A stretch of 64,000 nucleotides of DNA, taken from contig BCIA01000004.1 of assembly GCA_001599815.1 (NCBI GenBank), positions 2,735,051 through 2,799,050 of the forward strand. Direction: 5' to 3'. Both the position numbers and the translations under genes were made by a program. Shown in pieces: positions 11,357-22,900 of the stretch; the first letter of the stretch is position 1, and every line of letters begins with the position of its first letter. A model generated the notes under the pieces. That model had not been told where the DNA came from and made no database searches. It saw only the letters and a program-made list of their open reading frames with translations. This stretch comes from Furcasterigmium furcatum (lineage: Eukaryota; Ascomycota; Sordariomycetes; Glomerellales; Plectosphaerellaceae).

Positions 11357-12490
11357 GTCGGGGCGGAAGGGTGATCCGCTTGGAGAAGTGCCCCTGAACT
11401 CAGGGGTAATGACCAATCGCCGACCACGGGGTACGGCTGACGCCAGACAGGGGCGTTCCAGACGCCTGTCACTCGGCGAAGAACTTGAACAGATGTCACC
11501 AATTCATTCGGCCGGTCTCCGACAAGACTGTGAACCGTGCCAAACCTGTGAGACTCTTGGGGATGACGTTAACTACCGTGGCGGAGTGCAATTGCAGACG
11601 GCACCAGGACACAGATGGAATGTGGTATTGAGCCGCGGCGACCCGGGAGCGCCGGCCGAATCGGGTGGTCGGACTGGGCTGGACCAGGGACATTTTCCAG
11701 AAGATCTGGGGTGGCTTGATGACGCCAGCAACGTGGGGGGAAGGGTGCGCCATGCTTAATCCTCCGCCCGGCCAGAGAAGAGAGACAGCCACACACCACA
11801 CGGCTGGAATGGGAAGACGGAAATGGGGAGGGGGAGAGCGAGAATCACCTCATCTGACATGTAGTTGTTCGCGAAAGAGCCCATGAATTGTACCTCTCTC
11901 TGCGGACTCAGTCAGACTCAGTCTGCCCAGCCGATTCAGGCTGAGTGTGAGACGGGGAGGCTAAGGGCCCCTGTCCGTGCAACAGTCAGCAAGCAAACCC
12001 CCGGCTTTCACCCCGGAGTTGGGGCTGCTCCAGCTCCACGCGGCCCTACAACGGTTCTTACTTGCCCGGGAATACTGATGGGCTCCTCGTACTAGAGCCG
12101 ACGCGGCCTCAAGATCGCTCCTCCACTTCGCTCCATCCATCGCCTCGCCTCACCGTCTTTGCCGAGCGAGCTGCCCGTGGTGGCCCTTTTTTTCTCACCT
12201 CCCGTCCCCTCCATTCCCAGCCATGTCGTTGCTGACTCCCGCGCCCGCTTCTGTTTTCTCGGTACACTTATGAAGTTCGTACTCGGCAGATCATTCTTGC
12301 TTTTCTTTTAGCCTCTCAGAAGAGCGCGCCAGTCCGTTCGACAGCCTTCCGACAATCCCGGCCCGGCCGCCGCGCATCAGCAACGAGAAATCCCTCGCGT
12401 CCGTATCCCTGCACCGCCGCGACCGCTCCGAGACCTCCGCGTCAGCTCGACGGTCCCTGACCTGACCGACCTGACCGACTCGCGGCGAAG
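11357..12490. promoter_or_regulatory. Intergenic region, promoter of the ubiquitin protease gene
   Basis: No gene seen. Open frames on both strands lack features. The last 350 bases contain CT-rich tracts and lead to the ATG at 12491. Confidence 0.5.
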
Positions 12491-14434
12491 ATGCAGGACA
12501 AGCAGCTCACCACCGTGTCCTACGCCGCCGGCGCATCCCTCGCCGCCATCGCCCTCGTCTACGTCTTCGCCCCGACATATGCCCACGAGCAGTCCAGCAC
12601 CTCGTCCACCCGCAAGAAGGGCGTCGTCGGCCTGCGCAACTTCGCCAATGACTGCTTCATCAACTCGACGCTGCAGGCCCTGGCCGGCCTGAGCGAGCTG
12701 AGGCTCTACCTGATCCGCGAGACGCACCGCCGCGCCGTCGACGACCCCTCCGTCTATACCACCCTCGTCCAGGACCCGAACCGCACCCTGCCGACATGGA
12801 AGGTCCAGAGCCTGCAGAACGGCGCCGTCACCCAGGGCCTCAAGGATATGCTGGACGCGCTTAACGAGCGCCCCATCTACAAGAAGTCCACATCTGCCCA
12901 GGACTTTGTGAAGGTCCTCGAGGGCGCCTTCAAGCAGCGCATCAGCAGGCAGCAGCAGGATGCGCAGGAGTTCCTCCAGATCGTTGCCGAGCGGATAAAG
13001 GACGAGTACCACGCCGGAGAGAGGGCGAGAGAACACGCGCGCGAAGTGGCAGCGGCCTCCGGCGCGTCCGAAGAGCATGGCGCCGTCAACGGCGACGCCG
13101 TGCAGAAGAGGCTTGAAGGGCTTGCGGTGGCGGAACGGTCCGACTCTGCCACGACCTCGGGATCCAACTCCTCCCTGAACCTCGCCGTGCCCTCGATCCA
13201 GACCAACGGGTCTTCCACCGCCACGCCCAGCTCCGAGGGCGAGAACGAGGGCTTCCCGATGGAGGGCCAGCACGAGTCGCAGCTCCAGTGCCAGACCTGC
13301 GGGCACCAGTCGAGCCCGCGAACAGAGACCTTCGTCATGCTGACCCTCAACGTGCCGCACGTCCGCTCGACGTCCCTCAGCACCTGCTTCGACGAGATCT
13401 TCAAGACGGAGTACATCGACGACTTCAAGTGCGAGAAGTGCCGCCTCATCCACGCCGAGGAGCTCATGAAGAAGAAGCTGGCCAAGGCAGCAGAGTCCGA
13501 CAAGGCCACGCTCGAGGAGCAGATCGAGAAGCTCAGGCACGCCATCGACACGGACCCCGAGAACCCTCCCCTTGACATCGAGCTGCCCGACCTCAGCAGC
13601 GCCCCGAAGCGCCGCATCGCCCGGTCGGCGCGCATCACCCGCTTCCCTAAGATCCTCGCCATCCACCTCTCCCGCTCCATCTTCGAGACCAAGGCCTCCA
13701 CCAAGAACTCCGCCAAGGTCTCCTTCCCCGAGACCCTGCCCCTGGGCGGCCTCGCGGACAGGCGCAACTACAAGCTCCTCGGCCTCGTCACGCACAAGGG
13801 CAGCCACAACAGTGGCCACTACGAGTCCTTCCGGCGCCAGGCCCGCGGCCACGCGCCCTACCTCAACACGAACCCCTTCCAGGTCTCCGGCATCTACAGC
13901 AAGTCCGCCTCTCCCGCCTCGACCCCGCGCCTCAACGCGACCTCCCGCGCCGACAGCCCCGCCGCCTCGACCCCCGACCTCCTCGCCTCCCCGACGCCCA
14001 GCTCGTCAACATCAACACCCTCCCTCGACTCCCCCCGGAGCTCCTCCCGCCTCCGCCACCGCCTCTCCCCCACCTCCGCGCCGAGGGACGACTCCCCCTC
14101 CCCCCTCTCGCAGAGCACCACCCCGCCCAAGGACCCAGAGACATCCTCCCTCCGCTCCGTTGCCGCCTCGACCCGCTCCAAGATGTCCAAGATCTCCCTC
14201 TCCCGCGACCGCGGCTCCTCCTCCGACGGCCACACGCCCCTCCCCGTCCCGCCCGCCGTCGCGCCTCCGAAGCCCTCCGCGCGAGGCGGCAAGCGCAGGG
14301 CCCCCGACCGCTGGTGGCGCATCTCCGACGAGAAGATCAAGGAGACGAAGACCTCAGAGGTCCTCGGCATGCAGCGCGAGGTCTACATCCTCTTCTACGA
14401 GATGGAGCGGCCCGAGGACGCCGCGGGGCAATAG
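12491..14434 (+). CDS. Membrane-anchored ubiquitin C-terminal hydrolase (Ubp16/USP30-like)
   Basis: A single exon encodes 647 residues of a peptidase C19 (USP) deubiquitinase, a cysteine protease that removes ubiquitin from proteins. A hydrophobic segment at residues 10-30 would anchor the enzyme with the catalytic domain in the cytosol, as in yeast Ubp16 and animal USP30 of the mitochondrial outer membrane. The Cys box is GLRNFANDCFINSTLQAL (catalytic Cys about 55) and the His box is HKGSHNSGHYESF (catalytic His about 443). Two CxxC pairs (CQTC about 269, CEKC about 314) form the usual USP zinc site. A Ser-rich insertion at about 195-255 and a Ser/Pro/Thr-rich stretch at about 470-600 interrupt the fold; the C-terminus (RWWRISDEKI, EVYILFYE) closes the USP domain. 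The localisation is inferred from the anchor, not shown. Confidence 0.92.
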   Translation: MQDKQLTTVSYAAGASLAAIALVYVFAPTYAHEQSSTSSTRKKGVVGLRNFANDCFINSTLQALAGLSELRLYLIRETHRRAVDDPSVYTTLVQDPNRTLPTWKVQSLQNGAVTQGLKDMLDALNERPIYKKSTSAQDFVKVLEGAFKQRISRQQQDAQEFLQIVAERIKDEYHAGERAREHAREVAAASGASEEHGAVNGDAVQKRLEGLAVAERSDSATTSGSNSSLNLAVPSIQTNGSSTATPSSEGENEGFPMEGQHESQLQCQTCGHQSSPRTETFVMLTLNVPHVRSTSLSTCFDEIFKTEYIDDFKCEKCRLIHAEELMKKKLAKAAESDKATLEEQIEKLRHAIDTDPENPPLDIELPDLSSAPKRRIARSARITRFPKILAIHLSRSIFETKASTKNSAKVSFPETLPLGGLADRRNYKLLGLVTHKGSHNSGHYESFRRQARGHAPYLNTNPFQVSGIYSKSASPASTPRLNATSRADSPAASTPDLLASPTPSSSTSTPSLDSPRSSSRLRHRLSPTSAPRDDSPSPLSQSTTPPKDPETSSLRSVAASTRSKMSKISLSRDRGSSSDGHTPLPVPPAVAPPKPSARGGKRRAPDRWWRISDEKIKETKTSEVLGMQREVYILFYEMERPEDAAGQ

Positions 14435-15092
14435 GGCTGGGGCCAGGCGGCGGGCCGGCGCGACGAGGAGGAGGAGAGTCACCCTGCACATCATGATGAG
14501 GAGGACAGCGATGACGAGGGGGCGTTCGGCCGCGCGTGCTCCTGTGGCCTTTTGCCGGCGAGGAGGAGGGATGGGTATGAGAAGATCTCATGAGCGAGGG
14601 TGTATAGATACGCGCGACGATGTGATCGTCGCCAGGTTGGACAGGCATGGCTGGCGTTCGGGAATCGGTTTTCTGCGAATTGGGAGATTTTCTACGGCAT
14701 TTTTCACATCTCCCTCTCGGTACATATTCCGGCATCTAGTAGAGCGGGTGGACGACTCGAAGCGTATAAAAAGAGTAGCATGGCACCGCAGACGGGCAAC
14801 ATGCAATAGATCAAGACGAATTTTCACGCGATAACACCCCGTGAACATGCGTCCGGTGTATCCAAATCTCGAATGAAGACTATCTGATGCTATTACAAGG
14901 GCAATACTGTTCTGTAAGAAGAAACTCCGCCGCGCCAAAATGCTGCTGGTGTTGCTGCCCGCGGGGCGTCTATCAGCGCCTTTCGCCTCCCGTCCCATCA
15001 TGCCTCATGCCCCGTCGTGCCGTTTTCCCCCGGTCGGGCGCATGCCGTGACACCTCCTTTCTCGCGCCCAGAGCTGTCCGCGTCGCCGTCCT
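14435..15092. other. Convergent 3' ends
   Basis: Shared 3' flank of the ubiquitin protease gene (plus) and the OSBP gene (minus). No further gene seen. Confidence 0.6.
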
Positions 15093-16425
15093 CTATTGGC
15101 CCAGCAGCTCCTTCGCCATGCCGGCGCTGTCCTCGTCCGAGAGCGCGGGCTGGCTGCGCACCTTGTCGGCCTTGTCGGCGTCGAACCGCCACAGGCCGCC
15201 CGTCTTGTCTGCGTCGCCGTGCAGCGGCAGGCCGACGTGGTCGCCGAGGCTCTCGAGCACGGGGTCCTGGCCCTTGAGCTCGGTGAAGTACCTCCTCTCC
15301 CAGACGCGGCCCTCCTCGCGCTCCTTGTTGCGCATCTCGCGCTGCGCCTGCTCGATCTTGCCCTTCTCGTGCCCCACGTGGTCCATGTCGCCCTTGGCGA
15401 TGCCCGCGGCGACCCTGCTCCACGCCCGGCGCGACTCGAGCGGGTGCTGCTTCTCGACGGGCGCGACGATCAGCTCCGAGGTCTGGGTGGTCGCGGCGTT
15501 GTAGGTCTCGACGAGCGTCTTGGACGAGTTGTTCTTGGCGGGGCCCTCGTGGATGTCGAACGACTTGGTCCAGACGCCGGTGATGTTGTACGCGACCTCC
15601 TTCTCGTGGCCCGTCTTGTACAGGGTCGCGGTTATGGAGTTCTTCTTGCCGGAGAGCCAGCCCTTGCCGGAGTAGTCGATCTTGGCCGTGTACCCCGACG
15701 AGGAGGTGATGAAGGAGGAGCCGTCGAGCTCGACGAACGGCGCGCCGAAGAGGAGGCCCTCGATGTGCAGCGAGGGGAGGGTGATGAGGAAGGTCTCGGT
15801 CTTCTTGTCGTCGCCCGGCAGGGGGACGGTCAGTACGGCATGGCCGATCTGCTTGATGATGATGGTGGACTTGAAGGTGGCCTTTTGCGCGTTGTAGCCC
15901 TGGAGCTGGACGCCCGTCGGGATGTTCGTGATGGCGTAGGCGGTCGCCGGCGGGTGGTGGCTGACCTGCTCGCTGATCAACTCGGTGGTGCCGGCCTCGC
16001 CCCCCTCCCACTTGCCGAGGAAGAGCTCGCCGAGGAAGGGGTTCAGGGGCTTCTTCTCGTTTCCGTACTGCTCGCTCCGGCTGGCGTACTGCTGCTTGAG
16101 GGTGCTGAGGAACCACTTGACGACGGCGAGGGCTCTCTTGGCCTCGTCGGTCTCCTTGGCGGGGGCCGCGAAGAGGTCGGGGTGTTCGCACCAGTAGGAG
16201 GAGAACTCGGTCAGGGAGGTGCTGGAGAGGATAAACGGCGGCGCGGTCAGGGAGGAGAGGTCGCCGTTGAAAGAGGCAATGGACTGCGAGGCGGAAGAAG
16301 TCAGCGGATGTTGGCCGGTGGTCGGCATTCAAGGGGAGGGAATATTCTCGCGTGCGCACCTTGACGAAGGACGTCCAGCTGTACGAGCCGGCCGCTTGAG
16401 CCTGCGCTTCGGCCTGGGAAGTCAT
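15093..16425 (-). CDS. Oxysterol-binding protein (OSH4/KES1-like)
   Basis: Two exons, 16360-16425 and 15093-16283, joined by a 76-nt intron, encode 418 residues, close to yeast Osh4/Kes1 (434). The protein is the bare lipid-binding ORD domain, with no PH or ankyrin part, so it should be a soluble sterol/PI4P exchanger at Golgi-ER contacts. The family fingerprint EQVSHHPP is intact at about residues 127-134; its two histidines bind the PI4P phosphate. The NPFLGELFLGKW lead-in and the C-terminal RRYFTELKGQDP, which in Osh4 closes the domain, are also present. The N-terminus (about residues 13-30, AGSYSWTSFVKSIASFNGDL) is the expected amphipathic lid, which the intron splits. The start at 16425 is the only ATG giving this lid. 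Confidence 0.93.
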
Positions 16426-17096
16426 GGTTGGAGGCGGATCGGGTGTCGGGTTTCTACACGGAGGGGTATGCCGGTACGCGTGAGTTCGCAATGCTCGGGT
16501 AGAATGCGAGAGGGCTGTTTTCGTGAACAATTGCCAGAAGCGGAGGTGGGTTCGAACGGTGGAAGTTCTAGGTTAAAGGTTGGGCAGCGGCCCGGAGGCG
16601 GGGTCGAAAGTTTAGTTGACGCCGTGGGCAGTGGTCGGGGTGCGTCTGCCACTGTCGTTGCCGTGGTAAAGCGCCACCCAGGGGCGAGGTTGGCGGGGCA
16701 GGCGCTACGAACGGGACGCGTACAGGGGGCCTTAGGTAATTTTACGCCGCTGAAGATCAGACGATCAGCAGTCAATGTCTCGTGACCAGGAGATTGGGCG
16801 CGAGAAGGACTTTGTCGGATTTTAAAGAAATTAAATCCAGGGTCCAACGTTGCGGGAAGGTATTTTGACCGAAACCTCCCATGAGGTAGTCTTTTAGAAG
16901 TCGCCCCTGTCGGCTGTGCTGGAGTCCTTGAATCCGATCTGGTTGAGGGTGCTGACGCTCGTCTGCATCGAAACGTCATCGAGCACGCGAGCCCGCCCAC
17001 CATCTTCCTCTTTTGGGAAGTCGCGCAGGGGTCGGTGAATCTTATGTCATCAGGCTTCGTCTTTCTTCTCGGGTATCTCGTGTGCAGGTACTGAAT
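16426..17096. other. Promoter of the OSBP gene and 3' flank of the glycosyltransferase gene
   Basis: No gene seen between the OSBP start and the glycosyltransferase stop. Confidence 0.55.
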
Positions 17097-18521
17097 CTAA
17101 CCAACGCTGTGTAACGCCTCGGGACACGCTCCAGCCATCCTCTGGAATAAATCAACGCGGAAACCAGTCTTCGCGTCTTGCGCCGGGAAGCCCGCGATCA
17201 CCCAGGGGCTTAAATGGCATCTCCAATCATGATCCCTCCATGTCCACGCCAGACACCAGTCCCCAAGGGCCAAACACCTTCTCGAGCACTCGGCCTCGTC
17301 GACGCCTTCGAGGATCTTTGAGCCCTCGTCTGATCGCCCCGTGTGATCCCAGCCAACCCTCACCGGGTCTGCCATGAGGCTGTCGAGTCCCGGCCCTTCG
17401 TATTCCCTCCAGAGATGACCCCAGAGGAGGGGGCCAGCAAGGCCCTTGAAGACTGAGCCCACCTCCGTCATCTCGCCCGAGCTCCTCAGGCCGTGGAAGG
17501 ACATGAGCGGAGCACAGAACCTATCCTGGCCCAGCCGGGTCGCGCGCGGAGGATAGCCGTTGAAGAGATGGGCAAACCTCTCGTCCAGATACACGCCCAC
17601 CTTGTGGAACGTCGTCGCCACCAGTCGGTCTCCCCAGACCTCGCCGGCCAAGGCCTTGCGGTGCGCCTGCGACACGATGTCTCTTCTCTGCAACAGCTTC
17701 CTCAGTGCCGTCCCTGAGACGACGATGCCGGAACCGCCGTGGGCGAAGCGGCCCTTCCAGTCGCCGACGGGGTTCCCAATGTAATGCGCCTTCGATGGGT
17801 CGAGGTGGCTCAGGAGTCGAAGGAGCGACGACCTTACGATGAAGGTATCATCGTCCAGAAAGATGTACCACTGTTTGTCGGGCAATTCGTTTCCGAGAAG
17901 CTCGAGGCCCCAGATGAACTGTCCAGTCGAGTCAGCCGACGACGTTTGGGTTCTTGGTCGCAAGATAACCCAACATACCTTGAGGGCGTCCAACTCCCAC
18001 CCAAACTCCTTTCCGAGGCGCAGCGCTTCCTCGTCTTCGTTGGCCTCGATGGCTGTTTGCAGCGATTCATACATTCGAAATCGATTCGAATTCGGGAGCA
18101 TGTCCATGACCGAGTCAAGCTTCATGACGCCGCCCACCGCATCATGAATGGTTCGCCCATCCACCGCACCCTTCCAGTCGCCAATGACGACCACATTGTT
18201 GTTCCCTTCCAGTTCCATGGCTTCCGACTGGACCGGGACACGACCTCGGGTGGCGTATCCCGTCTTGACAACGACGCCGACATCCCTCTCAAAGTCCACC
18301 GGGTGCGCTCCTGGCGAGAATAACCACTCATCGTTCGCCGGTCTGTATGCTCGCAGCGTGGCTGATAGATATGTGGCGCCGAAGCGAGCGCCCAAGATGA
18401 TGGGGCTGTCACCTGGAAGGAGTTGCCATGCCAGAATGTTCAGGATGCTGAGAGTGGCCCAGCACAGCAGGATCGTCAGGACGAGACGAGCCAGACCTCG
18501 CTTTCTCAATTTCATGAGCAT
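17097..18521 (-). CDS. Type II membrane glycosyltransferase (GT31/Fringe-like)
   Basis: This is a Golgi-type glycosyltransferase of the fungal GT31-like (Fringe/DUF604) group. The first ATG is at 18521 (MLMKLRKRGLARL); the frame is open further upstream but has no ATG. Basic residues precede one transmembrane helix (about 10-35), so the catalytic domain should be lumenal. The metal-binding DxD is in WYIFLDDDTFI, and GGSGIVVSG and the GDRLV region complete the fold. The C-terminus has a Cys-rich PAN/Apple-like part (AECSRRCLALGDWC, WRCHL) often seen in these fungal enzymes. A 60-nt intron with GTATGT donor, GCTGAC branch site and GGACAG acceptor lies at 17919-17978. It contains no in-frame stop and is a multiple of three; spliced, the protein has 454 residues, unspliced 474. 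The acceptor sugar is unknown. Confidence 0.85.
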   Translation of the reverse strand: MLMKLRKRGLARLVLTILLCWATLSILNILAWQLLPGDSPIILGARFGATYLSATLRAYRPANDEWLFSPGAHPVDFERDVGVVVKTGYATRGRVPVQSEAMELEGNNNVVVIGDWKGAVDGRTIHDAVGGVMKLDSVMDMLPNSNRFRMYESLQTAIEANEDEEALRLGKEFGWELDALKVCWVILRPRTQTSSADSTGQFIWGLELLGNELPDKQWYIFLDDDTFIVRSSLLRLLSHLDPSKAHYIGNPVGDWKGRFAHGGSGIVVSGTALRKLLQRRDIVSQAHRKALAGEVWGDRLVATTFHKVGVYLDERFAHLFNGYPPRATRLGQDRFCAPLMSFHGLRSSGEMTEVGSVFKGLAGPLLWGHLWREYEGPGLDSLMADPVRVGWDHTGRSDEGSKILEGVDEAECSRRCLALGDWCLAWTWRDHDWRCHLSPWVIAGFPAQDAKTGFRVDLFQRMAGACPEALHSVG

Positions 18522-19915
18522 ACTTTTGCGACAGGGCCCAATGCGAGCGGGCCAGGTTTGTCGCGTGTCGAAATGGCAAAGGTCGCCACCAGAAGACGTC
18601 GAACGAAAGTCTAGCGGCTGTGACCGCTGAGTCTCATCGAATGCCACAGACCATTGTTTCTGTGCGACGCTCGAGCAGACTGGGCTTCCGTGTGCCGACG
18701 CGCGGGTGGCTTTCGTCAACAAACCTGGTCACACCCAAGAGTTTCGACGGTGGGACGGACATTATGTATAGGTATGTTTGCCCGTGAGCAGATTTTTGCC
18801 CCTCGGCGGCTCCTTATCTGAGCATGGTGCAATATACCGGGCAGGTCCCCAATCCCTGACACGGAGGACTGCCGAGCGAGACAGTCCAGGCTTGGGCAGT
18901 CTCTTGACGCACACACAGGTGGGCTGGAGATTGTGATTCGGCGGGACAACTCTCGGCACTAGACTGGGCAATCAAGCAATCTTCCGCGATGATGGCATCG
19001 ACCGTGGGTGTGCCAGAGGCCGCTTCGCCACCGATGCACAAGCCCAGGCCTGCGGCACACCCGGAAGCTGGTCCGCCAAGTCCGCCCAACCTGATCTTCG
19101 TGCTCGCTCGACCATTGAGAGCAGACAGGTACGAGGAGGCGCGCTGGATTGACCGTTGCTCCGTCTTCCAAGATTGCTCAGCCAAGCACTGCCAAGCCAC
19201 GAGCTGCTGCCCAGTAATTCGGAATCCGGTGCACCAAATATCTGCTGCAGGTTTCTCTTGGCGGGGGAGATTGGAGGACAAGCTTGTCATTTGCAACGGA
19301 CGCAACTCCGGCCGACATCCTTGTCCACAATGACAGGTTTGACAACTGACAGCTCCCAGATCCCAGATCTCAGCTTCGATGGTCTTCGGCAGTTGATATC
19401 ACGGACCGTTCGCACTTGCTCGCCCCTCCTCGACAAGTTCTGGAAGTGAGATTAGCGCCGATCTGCCCACGTGCCCCTCGATTCCAGGATGGTCCCCAGT
19501 GGCACGCTCAATGCCGCGCCTCGCCTCTCCCAACACGGTTGACGGCTTGACGGCCTCAGTCGACGACAGCAAGGCTCGAATTGGCACTGATTCGTCGACT
19601 ACAGGATCGGATCGGATTCCCATGCAACGCAACATAGGTACTCTGCATGTCACATTTGACACCCAGACCACACAGCCGGCCAGGTTTCTAGAAGTTCCTC
19701 CCGTAAGTGGATCGACCATCAGCTCCGCTCAAAGTTCGTTGGATGCCGCTTATTTCAACTTCATGTGCCTCTCTTTGCTTGAGGGTCCCTTGTCCGCGAT
19801 GCATCCAGCATCCAGACGCCTTGCTTCTCGTCCAGTATTTTCTGAACCTATCTTGGGCCAAGCCGCATCGCGCAGTTCGATTCAAGAAGTATAACCAACT
19901 TTCCGACTATATCCT
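18522..19915. other. Intergenic region, glycosyltransferase promoter to NLR 3' end
   Basis: About 1.4 kb without a convincing gene. A plus-strand frame at 19499-19894 is open for 131 codons but has no recognisable motif. The part next to 18522 is the glycosyltransferase promoter. Confidence 0.5.
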
Positions 19916-22900
19916 CTAATCAGCGGCTCCCATATTCTCCCGCAGCTTATCGGCCTCCTTCACCCGTCTATCTACCCGGTAGAACATCGCTAGAACCCGC
20001 TGCGATAGCAGCCGCTCTGGATGCGTCTCAGATTGGGTTACCTCTCGGAGCGCCACCACCCGCTCAAGCAGCTCAATACCCTCCTTCACTCGTCCGTCTT
20101 GCCAGTAGACCACGGCAAGTGTGTGCTGCGATAGCAGTAGATCTGGGTGCGTCTCGGGCAGCGTTTTCCTGTGGGCCGCCACCACCCCCTCTAGCAACTT
20201 GAGAGCCTCCTTCGCTCGTCCGTCTGCCCGGTATACCACGGCGAGTGCGTGCTTCGCCACCAGGAGATCAAGGTGCGTCTCGGGCAGTGTTATCTCGCGG
20301 ACCGCCACCACCCCCTCTAGCAGCTCCATAGCCTCCTTCACTCGTCCGTCCATATAATATGGTCGTGCGAGTACCTGCTGGGATGCTAGTCGATCAGGGT
20401 GCGTCTCGGGCAGCCTTCTCTTATGGATCGCTACCACCCGCTCTGATAGGTCAATAGCCTCCTTGATCCTCCCGTCCTCCTCGTACATGGATGCGAGGGC
20501 TTGCTGCAACTGAAGTCGATCAGGGTGCGTCTCGGCCAATGTCTCGTGGAGTGCCACCACCCGCCCCATTAGCCTGATAGCTTCCTTGACTCGTCCGTCT
20601 GCCTGATACACTGTTGCGAGAAAGTACTGTGACCAAATTCGAACGGGGTGCGTCTCGGCCACCATCGTCTCGTAGACCGCCACTGCCCGCTCGAGCGCCT
20701 TCGCCGCCTCACGATATCGGAACTCCACATCTAACCATATACCAGCCCAGAATCCAAGAAGACTTTCTTCTTCGCCCCAGCTCTCCTCTACCCTATCGAC
20801 CCTTATCGCCTCCAGCACGTGGGGTAGGAGGAGTCGCCACCTCTCACGCTCTTCCGACATGGCCGTGGAAGAAATCTTCCTAAGATGCACCATTGCTGCC
20901 CGCCTCTGTTGGCCCGCATCACCTTGCCTCATCACCCATACCCGTGATGCCAAGTGTACCAGCCGATGCATGTCGTACGTCGCCCCATCCTCTCGTATGC
21001 TCAAGAAGGAGTAGCCGCAGAGAACCCCGACGGCTCGTGTCATGCGCTGCTCTGACCCGGCAGCCGGCAGCATCGACCGTGGTATCGCCTTGGACTGGAC
21101 CTGCGCTATGAAGCTTAGCAGCATTGCTGCGTCTGCGTTCTTCCGGATCTGTTCAAAGGAAACTACCCACGTGCTGGCGACCGCGTTCCGCGCCCCAGGG
21201 TACCGCGCCTCAACCTCAAACTCCGTCTCCAACAACTCCACCATGTCGCGTTCAGTACTCTGCAAGAGCCGGATGTATTCTGACACCGATGCTGTTGTTT
21301 CGTTCAGGTACGCCGCAGCCTGGGCGATGGCCAGGGGGAGGTAGGTTAGGATCTCGAGTAGGTCTGCCACAGGCTTGTCGTCCATGGGCAGCTTTTCGAT
21401 GAGTGACTTCTCCAGCAGCTCTCTGGCTTCGGAGCTGCTCATCCGCGAGACATCAATCACCTCTGCCTGGGCCAGCCAGACCGCGATGCGTCGAGCCCGA
21501 GTCGTGAACAAGATACGGCCCCTACTAGTGCGAGGAAGGAAGTTGTGAATGCCCTGCTCCTCGCCCCGAACAACCTCTTCGTCATCGGCGTTATCGACGA
21601 TGAGGAGCCAACGACCAGACGCGTCCGAGTCGAGGTAGTGCTGGAGCAGCACCTTCGCATCCTCGTTAGCTCTATCCAACCCCAGCAACTTGCCGACCGC
21701 CCTGCACGCCTGCTCGAAACTGGCCATGCTGAGCGCCGGCAACCACATGACGTGCCATTCCGGTTTGTGCTGCAGCGTCCAGTAGGCCATCTGCAGGGCC
21801 ACCTGCGTCTTGCCAACCCCTCCGAGGCCCATGATGGCGACACGGTTTGCCGCCTGGTCATCGTCGCTAAAGAGCTTCTCTTTCAGCGTGTTCATGACGT
21901 CCGTCCGTCCGACGAACTTTCTATTCTTCTGAAACGGGAGGTGTCGACACGATGGCTTTCCTAAATGCACCTAGTCAGTCGCGGCGAGGTCATACGGGGA
22001 GCGGCTTCGCACTAACGTGGAGGTGGTTCGGCCCGGCCACCGGCCCCCCTTTCCGTCTCGGGCGTCCGAGTTCCCTCCGGCGGCGGTGGGTCCCGGCCCA
22101 GAAACGCATCCACAAACCTCTCAACAACCCTCTTGTTGGCGCTCAGATAGTTCTGCGTGTGCGCCGAGATGCTACTCGCCTTCTTCCAGTCCGACAGCGT
22201 CGTGTCTTCGAGCCCCCTTTCCACGTTGAACCGGAAGTACCGGCCAGGGGCGTCCCCGAAACGGTCGTCCAGCCGGGCCGCCACCGCCCTTGACGTCGTC
22301 GCCATCTTCTTCAAGGCGCTGATGATGCCCATCCGCGTGTCGCCGATGCTGACCACGTCCCCGAGCCCCGTCCCGATGCTGAGGACCTGCATCTGGCCGT
22401 GGCGCCCCGGGAAGCGCCGTCTCGCCTCCTCGACCAACACCTCGCACGGGTTGTTGTGTCCGAAGCCGGCGTCAATGAACTCGATATCCTCCCGCCCGAT
22501 GCAGATTGGCTTGAAGAATGTCGTCGCGGCCGATGTCGCGCGTGCCACCTGCCAGATGGTGCAACCTTCGAGGGGCCCCGAGGTATCGTATGTCGTGAAG
22601 AGCGTTGGTCGCGCGTCGACGTTGTCTTTTGTGATGGCCAGAACGACTCTTGGAGGCGTTAGCGTGTCGAGAGGAGGCAGCGTAGGTGGTCTTATACATA
22701 CGTCGCGGTACATGAAGGATCACGGAACTCGGTCTCCCCGTGTACGCACGTCGAGGCTGTCGAGTGCCCGCCCGCTCGTTGCGACACGCACTCCTCCGCA
22801 GGACAGAACTCCCTGACCGCCTCTTGTATCGCCGCCTCGAGCTCCTTGGCCGAGAAGGCGCCGCTGGGGGACACGGGGAGTCGGATCGTCCGCTTTGGGG

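Noticed and set aside
12377..13852. 491-codon minus-strand open frame
   Set aside because: Antisense shadow of the ubiquitin protease gene, which has all USP motifs.
13572..14834. 420-codon plus-strand frame rich in Ser/Pro/Arg
   Set aside because: Out-of-frame reading of the Ser/Pro-rich end of the ubiquitin protease gene.
15096..16364. 422-codon plus-strand open frame
   Set aside because: Antisense shadow of the OSBP gene.
19499..19894. 131-codon plus-strand frame next to the NLR 3' end
   Set aside because: Begins with GTG rather than ATG, has no recognisable domain and no promoter or splice context; could not be supported.
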